Below, in pieces: positions 55,414-64,000 of a DNA stretch of 64,000 bases. Position 1 is the first letter of the stretch. Each line of letters starts with the position of its first letter. Where the stretch lies: the NCBI RefSeq assembly GCF_021134715.1, contig NC_060023.1, forward strand, positions 10,912,001 to 10,976,000. Reading direction: 5' to 3'. The DNA comes from Daphnia pulex. Lineage: Eukaryota; Arthropoda; Branchiopoda; Diplostraca; Daphniidae. The position numbers and the translations under genes were made by a program. The notes beneath the pieces were generated by a model. It was given only the letters and a program-made list of their open reading frames with translations, was not told the DNA's origin and ran no database searches.

Positions 55414-55653
55414 ATGAACAAAAATTTCCTTCCAACATTTATATCCAGAGCTGTGTAAGCTATAACGATCAAATTAGGTGCAAAAGTATTTTTATGACAA
55501 TTCTATAGTATCTGTAATTTAATTCATTTTTTTTTTACAACCTGTAATTTCCTCTTCATTTTTATGTATTTAAAAGTGTCCCTATCATTTTCTTCTCAGT
55601 GTCCCAGAAAACATAAATTATTTTTGCCAATTTTTATTTTTTCTGAAATACTC

Positions 55654-55659
55654 AATAAA
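55654..55659 (+). terminator. Poly(A) signal of the cuticle gene
   Basis: AATAAA about 240 bases after the stop, followed by T-runs. Confidence 0.65.
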
Positions 55660-58600
55660 CATTTTTTTTGACAAATAACAACCCAAAAGTCTTTTCAAAT
55701 TTCCTTGGCGCAAATTGTAGAGTGGGCCGCAATTACAAACTGTCGACTCTTTTTTTTTTCGTGGATAATTGAAGGCCTTGCTTGTCCATAAGACTCGCAT
55801 ATGTGAACATACATGGCCCTGGGGACTAGTTGAACGCATATAATCAACAGAAAAAAAAGGGAAATTCTTTTTTGGAAGCCAATAATCAACTCGTCAAAAA
55901 AGATTTTTTCTTTTTGGTCAGAACAAAATTTTGTTGCGGTCGGTAGAAAAATGATTCAACTAAGGAAAAACAAAATTCATGTAATGACGCAATTGGAATA
56001 AAATACGGCTCGACATATATTTGAAAAAAAAAAAATTGTCCGGCAGTCGCCAGATTACGTAATGGCCTTGGCCCAGTTGCGACGTTTAACTTGAAATAAT
56101 CCCCGAAAAAAATTCGATCGTTTAATTTGACCTTTTTCTGCGGGTATACTGTACATAATCTTATCAACCGCTTTTGTTCTAGATACTACCAATTCACGCC
56201 CATCTCCGCCCACCGTCATTATCTTACAACAAAATCTCAACGACAGATCGATTGATTCCTTTTCCATCTGATTTTTCACATTCAGACGGAATTTCTACCC
56301 ACACGATTTTTTCCTGAAACACCAAAAAATGATTTAATCCAAGAATTGCCGAACGTTGTTACACATTCACCTGAATTGCGCCATCACGTCATCACGACAA
56401 AGGAATTAAACGGGTATTGTAACGAGAGATTTATTACTCGGCGCCAAATTTAAAAATTCAAATTCACGATGAATTCATCGGCGTGAGCCGCCATTTAAAT
56501 GTATCAAAGAGATGAGCCAGCAGCCGCCGCATCGACGTGTGTGTTTTCTTCCCCTTTGTGCCGACGAGAAATTGAAAGGCGTGACGCTGAAGAGAGCGAA
56601 AAAATAAACGATTCAATCACGAGCGAAATCCAAATGACGTCATCAATAGAGCCGCCCCATTTTATCGATAATAGACTCGATTGAAAGGGCGGGGTCAGTT
56701 TGAAACAAAAAGGGAAAAGTTTAGGGTTATACGGGAGAGTAAGATCATCTTTGCGATGGCAAGAGTCGTAAATTAAACGAAATAAAAATTTACTACGTAA
56801 TTTGAACGCGTTTAAAAAACGATTTATCGATCGTGAATATCGACAGCAAGTCGGGACTATTACGGAGATCGAGTTTGCTCTAAATGGCGACATTCAATGT
56901 AGAAAGGGAATTCATCGACTGACTGAAATTATTTCGATCGAAAAAAAGAAGATCCTTGAACTGAACGAAAAATGTTTGGAATTGGTGCGGGCTGGACCAC
57001 GCCCTATACACGTATGTAATTTTTTCCTCGAATCGAAATGAAAAAAAAAACTACGATCGCCTATGGAATTCTATACGTCATCGAGGATAATAAATACTTG
57101 GTCAAACAATTGGTTTACAAGAAAAAAAAATATATAAATTGAAAACAAATTCGAACGTTATCGATTGAAATCTCAGGCCGGTCGAATAGAAATTTCACCA
57201 TTTTTCCCACATAGACAACCTTTACCGTCCCACAGCCACCATTTTCTCTCTCGCCCAATTTTTCCTTGGAAAAAAATCAGCACAAATATACCATCAAAAA
57301 ATAGAATGTGGAAATATTTTCTGAAAAAAAGATATTGGCGTTTGACAGAATCTATGACCATCGTAAATTATTTTGAAAATAAAGTGAAATCGACACAAGC
57401 CACCTTGTCAAATAAAATCGATCCTCTTAGTCCAATATAGAAAGTGAGAGCTTATATTTGTGGTTGAATTCCTTGGCGTCATACTTTGGGAAGATGGCAC
57501 TCGACAGACAGGTAGGTGTGGCTCGACTCACTAATATTTGACCCTTCCCTTCAATATTGATTGAACAACCCGGAGCTATTCGAGAGAAAATGCAAATACA
57601 CTCTCATAACCTAACGCTCTGAAACAAAAGTGAAAATCTTTTTTCTCTTTTTTTTTAAAAAAAGAAAAATGATTTGCATTATTCGTTTCCTGCCTTGGAG
57701 CAACTCGGCTCCCGCCGTTTTCGTGACCTTCTCAAATGAAAATTGAAAGAAAAATCTCTCAGTCCGCTTGTTTTTTAACGAACGTCGCTCCCTTTGATAT
57801 CAAATTAAGAATAACCTCGATGAAAACAAACAGAAAAGCCAAATATGTACGTAATACACCTTCAACATTTCATTATCACATGAAAAATAATATTCAAAGC
57901 GGCTGAAAATTGGCCTCGGAAACGTTTAAATCTGCGGTTTCACGTTGGCGCAGCGAAAAAAGGTCACACACAAACAGAAACTTAAGAAAATGTTAATCGA
58001 CTCTTGGGAGACATTCCATGACATAATCTTAAACGAAATCTTTTTTTAGACAAAACAAAACTCGGATATGTATAGAAAGTTCCTTTCGTGGCGATATATC
58101 TCCGGATAGCAGCAGCAGCTGAGAAAAAACAACACGCAAATGTCTCATCATTGTCTCTTTTAACCATCGCAGACGACCCGAAAAAATGTCCATCTCCTTT
58201 TCTTTAAAAAAATATAAGAGACCGGTCAGCTGCCAAAATGTCTTTGATTATTATCTACAACGAGAAATTGGCTGGAAAACAAAATAAAATTCGAATCAAA
58301 TGTGATGTCTGCCGTCAGATTGTGAATGATGCAGCACCACGGCATTATCGGCCGTGCAATTTAATAGAAGAGTGGGCGCGGTCACGAATTTCGGCATCGC
58401 CAGTTTTATTCCAAAAAATAACATTTTTTGGGTTTTTTAAACATCCCGCCATCACAGGAAAGAACAAGTTGATTGAGCACGGCTGCTGTGGATGGTGTAG
58501 TAGAAGAGTCATCTTCAGTTATTGATCGTTTTGGCGCTTGTTGTTTTGGGGGGCTACCAAAAAATATCACATTTTATAATTTGATCTCCGCACACACCCC

Positions 58601-60603
58601 CGCTCGACAAATTATGTTTGCCTTATTATGTAAGGCATCAACTTTCACCCTTTTTCTTTATTGTGCATGGGTCTTATCACGGTGGGACCCATTCATCACG
58701 GAGGTCAAACTAGACACGGGACTCGGCTCGCCGTGCATGCTGCTGCTGTTGCATGGCGCCCATTTGGGGCTGACACGCCGGTTGAATCACATGATGTATG
58801 CAAATGAGCCGAAAAAATGGGAATTTTTTTTTTCGTGCAGGATTTTTTATTTTATTTTTTAAAATTTCTCAATTTTTGAAATATTTCGAGTTGACTAAAT
58901 TTTAAAAAGCAAATTTTAGATTGAAATTTATTCTAAGAAGGTGCAACATGTGATTCATATTTTTATTTCAGGATAATAAGAACTCTGCTGTTTTTCCCAT
59001 GTTTATAATTAGGTCGTGACTTTGCTCCGGCAGCTGGAAGGCCGTCGTCCATTGTGCGTGAGTGAGAGAGAGAGAGAGAGTATGGTGTGGTATCTTACGT
59101 GAATATAGTTTGACTATATAAGGGTTGGGAGACAGATGTTTTTCCTTCCAAACTATCTAAAAGGTGTGTGTTGTAATGTCGCCGTAATGGAATTCCAAAC
59201 GGCACTGCTGACGTGAAATAAATTACAGACAAACGGGGGGGAAAAAATCATTTGGTTTTTTAATATTTTTTGAAAAATAAAAATAATTTTTCGAAAAAAT
59301 GTAGTTCAGTTGCAAAATAATAAAATCCAAGAAGAACTTTCGATGTTTAATATTATTGGCCAGAGGCCAAAAGGCCGTACGAGCTCATCTGCAGCGTTTC
59401 AAATGGGCAGCATCACAGGTGATTTGCTTCTTTATTATTCCATCCAGCGTGCTGATACAACTCGCCACAGACATGCAAATCTTATGTAAAATAGCTCCGC
59501 CGCCGCCGCGAAACGTTTTGTCGAATCTCTCTAAAGGTTTCGTCCGACTTGACGTGACTAATTTCTCTGCCGTTATTTAGATATATCTCATCCATAGAAA
59601 CACACACACACACACTCCTGGCTAAAGATTATCCATCACGGCAACAGCAGATCTTGATGAACACGATTATTCATCTTGGCAGAAATTTGCCAAACGGAAA
59701 ATTGAGAAATCAACGTGAAATCGAATTTATTCTCAAACGAATTGAATGAAAAACTGTCCAAAAATTCACGGGGATTTTTCGTCGATTCCAAAAAATGTGG
59801 GTCAGTAGAGCTCGACAACATCTCGTTAATGGGAAAAGAGAACAACAGCGACCCAAAAATGACAAGAGTCCCTGTGTGTAATGATGGCAATCTGCGATGC
59901 AGCAAAACTGCCACGACATTTTCTTGATGTCAAGAGTTTTGGCCCAATTGAAACAAAAGAAAAAACAAAAACAAAAATAGTTCAATCAATGGTTGATGGA
60001 AGTAGGTGGCCGGCCATTAACATGAGGTGATCTTGAAAAAGTAGTTGAATGGCGAAAGAGAAATGTCGACGGACCCAAATGAAACTTGTTATACAAGCGG
60101 CCGCGCACTATATGCAATGGGTACGATGCACTTATTGCGCTCACGCCGGAGGCTACATAAGCGTACATACTCGAAAGATAAACGAAGGTAATCAACTTGA
60201 ATGGACACCTCCGACAAAAAAAGTAAAAGGGCCACCGCTATTTCTTTTTTGTCATTGCAGAAAAAAACGGGGAGATGCCGGTGTGGCGGCAGGTTCTTTT
60301 CAGTCAAAAAATTGTCTTGTTGGACAATTTTTAATATAAAATTCAAATATTTTCGAATGTGATGGTTGTCTACCCACAGAAAAAAGTTGTAAAGTACAAA
60401 ACAAAACAAGCCTGATGTGCGCAGTCGTTCCGACAAATGAGATTTTTAAGAGAGAGAAAACAGTGGCAGTCAACCGCCTAGCTCACGAATGAATAAACAT
60501 ACTCCGTGACTAATACGTAACGATTTATAATCAAAGCCACCCAAATATTGTCCAAAAGGAAGAATAGAGATCAATTTGGTCTCCTACCTTTATGCCTGGG
60601 AAA
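55660..60603. other. Long intergenic region without a supported gene
   Basis: AT-rich with many A and T runs. Frames at 56499-56684, 56802-57041, 57165-57440 and 58238-58525 lack recognisable domains and splice partners. An (AG)n run is at 59061-59080, shortly before a TATA-like box at 59115. A CA run is at about 59602-59616. Confidence 0.5.
59115..59122 (+). promoter_or_regulatory. Possible TATA box of an unidentified transcript
   Basis: TATATAAG in a setting similar to the cuticle gene promoter (CTATATAAGGGTTGGGAG), followed about 50 bases later by a donor-like AAAGGTGTGTG. A candidate 6-codon exon (ATG at 59403, donor GTGATT) lies downstream, but no convincing coding continuation was found within the window. 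Confidence 0.25.
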
Positions 60604-61071
60604 TCAGCCAGGCATCCACAGTTGCTCCATCCATCCGAGCTGAAGAGTCCAATTACACATGGGATGCTTTCTATCTAAATAATAATAGAAAATTGGTTAC
60701 GAAAAAATATTGACAGAATAACAAATCACTAAATCAGGAAAAGTTGAAAATTAAACACTGGATAGACTGTAATTGTTAATAAATGGGAGAATGAAATGTA
60801 ATACACTGCATTAATGCAAGTAATACAACATTAAAATATCTAGCAGGTCATGCACGAATAAAAGTAACAAATATACCCAAGTGATGATCCTGAGATTGTT
60901 GCTGGTGCCACAATTCCACACGAAAAACTTGCATATTGAGTGGTTATGATGGCTGACTCTGGCAGCAAATCTGCAAATAAAAGAAAAAGGTTACACGGTA
61001 GGCCAACAAACAAAATTACCATGCATCGACAGGGCAATCACATGAACAATGCTAGTCAGGAATGCCAACAT
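60604..61071 (-). CDS. Possible small three-exon gene (about 70 aa, unknown)
   Basis: On the minus strand, an ATG at 61071-61069 opens a hydrophobic stretch (MLAFLTSIVHVIALSMH). The exon ends at 61020 with a GTAATT donor. An acceptor TTTGCAG leads to 60970-60877 (LLPESAIITTQY, GIVAPATISGSSLG), then a GTATAT donor. An exon at about 60670-60604 would close the frame at TGA. Splice phases fit, but the product is short, the third exon choice is ambiguous, and no family was recognised. It could be a small membrane or secreted protein, or chance. Confidence 0.25.
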
Positions 61072-64000
61072 TTCACAAATTAAATTTGAGACAGGTTTAC
61101 CTCTTCTGTATAAGCTCCCAAAATCATTCCATTCGTAGTATTCATAGTTTTATTGATCTGAGAAACAGCATGGAGTGGAGAGCATGGGGAGTCACGACAC
61201 CAAAGTTCACACGACGACCAAATTTTTATTTTGTTTGTACTATTTCTCTTTCAGTCTTATTGCAGCCACGTCCACGTTTCCATCAAACCAGTGATCCTTT
61301 CAGTTTTCTGCGATAAAAAATGTCTGAAACTTCGTCTCTAATTGAGTAATTGCTTTTTCGAAACTGCGAAATCAAACGAAAGCAGCAGACGAATATTATT
61401 CTAATTAACCAAGCTTACGATTTCAAATTTCAATATTCCAAAAACCGTATTGATGGTCGCCGTCGCTAGGCGCCATCTAGCGCTCATTTCAACAACTTTT
61501 TAGGTAAAACTCGGGAATCATCATCTGAATTTGAAATGATGTTTTTTTTTCCGGAAATTACTGTTGTCTAAATAATGAGCCGTGGGAAACATGCAATCAA
61601 ATGATCAGTCAATTCATAATTAATAAATAATCAAACAACATGTTTTATTGATAATCGACGAAAACAAAAGAAATCCAGCCAAAAAAAAAATACAAATAAT
61701 CGAAAAGTGAATTTTTTGGGCGCAGTAAAGATTTCCTAATTGCATTCAACATTTTTAGAAATTAAAATTTAAAAAAAGAAATAAGAAAAGATACTCGGCT
61801 AATAAAATTAAACACGGAGCGTTTCATAATGAATCCGCTCTCAGCTCTCTTGCAAAGAGTTGCGTGTGTTCCGATACTTTTAATTATCGCAAAGTATCAC
61901 GAGCTAGTGCGGCGGATGAGTCAAATAACCAAAAAAGAGATATCCTTGATGCGGAAGTCTGGCCGTCATCCGATACATCTAGGCCATCCTCTCTCTCTCT
62001 CTTCCCCCACTCCGCTTTTAAGTACATCTCTTTAATAATGATTAGATGTAACCCATTCTAAATTTTTTAATCAAATTTCTCCACTCAAAGGAGATTCGCG
62101 TATTATACGACAAACGCAGCATAAATAACATCCTGATTTTCTCTAGACGATCTAATCAAAAGTTAGATTTGACGAGCCACCGTGTATACTAAAGTGGTCC
62201 GTTTCTTTTATATATCTAAACCAATTGAAAAAGTCTTAAAGTCTATTAATTCTAGATGTGTGCTGCGCGCACCTTAAATATGAGATTATACGATCGTCAT
62301 CAAATTACATAAACAGCGCGCCCTTTTTTCCCCGCGTTTGGATAATATTTTTTCATCTTCTTTCGTTCTTCTTTTGTTTTTGTTTCTCTCTCTAGTTTCC
62401 ATTTTTAACGACAACCCCACGCATTGCTATATACGAACGACGGTTCGAACGTAATTGCCGGCCGGCACGGCATCATCGTAGGATATGAACTCTCCTCTTT
62501 TATTCTCCACACATGCTGTTTCTTCTCTCGTCTATTTTCTATGTACCGTCGTGTAACGTATGGAATATCTTTTTTTATTATTTTTCTCTCTGTGTTGTGT
62601 GTACACAGCGTCGTCGACTTTATATACACGATGCCGTTTAGGCATTCCGTGAAAAAGTTGATTCCGGACGGCCGAGATTTTTCTATATCAACCACAAAAA
62701 GTCAAGTTTTCTTTTGAACTTGAGAATATACCGAAATATTGGGACCGAAATTTCATTGTATCTGTTGTATTATTAAGAAATGCAACAACCAAAGTCCACA
62801 CAGACACACAATGGAGGATTGTGCCGGGCACAGCACAACACAAATATAATGCCGGGCATAGACACACAATGGCAGCATTGTGTGGCCGTCACAACAAAAG
62901 ATATGCGTCTCTCTGTGCTGGGCGCGCAGGATGTTGTATAGTATGTGTCCATTGGCTGGCCTCCCCCCGCCGACATTTGTCCGCTTTTGATATAAGAATA
63001 GAATGTGAAGACATATTATCTCAATAGAAGACATGCTTTATAATTTCATAATATTGGGCCAGCACTGGAGCTGATTCGTCCCCCCAAAATGTCTCGGCGG
63101 ACGATCAAAAAAAGTCCCGCCGACAACAATATAAAATCGGAGAGCTTATTTTTCTTATATAAAGAATATAGTATATACTATATGATGTAATCTAAATGTA
63201 AGCAGAACAAACAGGAAGTTGTGCATGTCAGTTTTCCATCTCCTTAACTACACGGTACACAGGACAGCAGTTGAGCTATTTTGAATTGAGATTATTATTA
63301 TAGGACGTATACGATTGTTGTTTTGTCTGTGCAACAATAGATGATCAAGTACTCTGTTATTACTGTGTATATAGGCCGAGTTGGAATTGACGTAGTGTAT
63401 TAAATCTTATTGGGTTATTTTCAAGGAGAGTAAAGTTCACTTTTTTGATCAATGGTCTTTTTGTCTATGAGAAAAGGTAGCCAGAGATATCGATCCATTT
63501 TGTTGCTGGTGATGAATGATGTCGGAGGCCATCATCATCATCTATAATATCGATAGGCCCACGTAGTATACATTGTCCGTGTGTGTATAGGTCTTCCGTG
63601 TGTGTGTGTGTTGGTCTCCGGGTTTGTTTCTTTTTTTCCTGGTGGGGCGACAACATGATCCTCATCTTGGGCGATCGACACAATCCTCTCTCCCCCCCAT
63701 TGTCGTTAGTTTCATCATCTTTTTTTCGGGGTTGGACACATTTCTTTTGGTTTTTCTTTCCTGGTTCTTTATAATCTAGGCAGCAGTGCTCTGATGGTCC
63801 ATTAAAGGCGATGTTATATAATGTTATCACTGTGGGAACTAGAAAACAAAAAAAGTGTCTCTGGATGTTTTGGAGACGAGAAAAAATATGGCGGGACTTT
63901 TTAAAAAGTCATCAGCCAGTAGCCAAAAGAAGAAGAAGAAACCAAAAAATGATGATGATGGACTTAATCACATGCAATAGAGACTATAGCTAGCTCCTAG
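61072..64000. other. Terminal intergenic region
   Basis: No gene recognised. Contains a CTCF-like GGCGCCATCTAGCGCT at 61469-61484, CT runs near 61990 and 62385, TATA-rich patches near 62210 and 63155-63185 (including AGTATATACT), and a TG run at 63597-63611. All frames here are short and lack domain features. Confidence 0.5.
61469..61484 (-). promoter_or_regulatory. CTCF-like motif
   Basis: The reverse complement AGCGCTAGATGGCGCC is the best CTCF-core match in the window (YAGRKGGCGC). Motif evidence only. Confidence 0.4.

Noticed and set aside
58238-58525. 95-codon frame with CDVC and CCGWC motifs
   Set aside because: Two Cys pairs alone do not make a zinc finger here. No splice partners and no family resemblance were seen.

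Overview
The window looks like nuclear DNA of an arthropod, most likely a branchiopod crustacean such as Daphnia. Genes are compact and multi-exonic, most introns are 60-80 bases with GT-AG ends, and the content includes a Rebers-Riddiford cuticle protein, an intact BEL/Pao retrotransposon and animal-specific genes (NHE8, FBXO7, UFSP2, an SLC6 transporter). No bacterial or organellar signal was seen. The species call is an inference from style, not a database match.

Layout. 1-3.6 kb: a complete 10-exon Na+/H+ exchanger of the NHE8 type (+), including a textbook U12-type AT-AC intron. 3.9-24.0 kb: a large inverted duplication. The right arm (15.8-24.0 kb) carries an intact, intronless FEM-1-like gene (-), a degenerate Tyr/Thr-rich repeat gene, a small inverted-repeat element and part of another. 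The left arm (3.9-9.6 kb) is a near-identical mirror image that lost about 2.45 kb, including the 3' half of the FEM-1-like gene. Between the arms lie an older, diverged direct copy of part of the right arm (10.5-11.15 kb) and a non-LTR retrotransposon with a 1143-residue RT and restriction-like-endonuclease ORF whose 3' end coincides with the arm boundary.

24.7-32 kb: three complete single-copy genes, namely a retinol-dehydrogenase-like SDR (-), an AKR1-type aldo-keto reductase (+) and an FBXO7-like F-box protein (-). 32.5-41.2 kb: a full-length BEL/Pao element with two 290-bp LTRs that read as identical, a CTCAT target duplication, a 2091-residue gag-pol ORF and an unusual upstream acidic repeat ORF. 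41.7-45.0 kb: a 14-exon SLC6 neurotransmitter/glycine-type transporter (-). 47.1-49.2 kb: UFM1-specific protease 2 (-). 52.0-55.7 kb: a TATA-driven cuticle protein gene (+). The last 8 kb is mostly non-coding, with one weak small-gene candidate near 60.6-61.1 kb.

The host genes are functionally unrelated neighbours and there is no operon. The regions that most repay attention are the inverted FEM-1-like duplication, the AT-AC intron, and the young BEL/Pao element with its extra ORF. Exon boundaries were placed by eye from splice signals, reading frame and family similarity. They may be off by a base or a codon in places.
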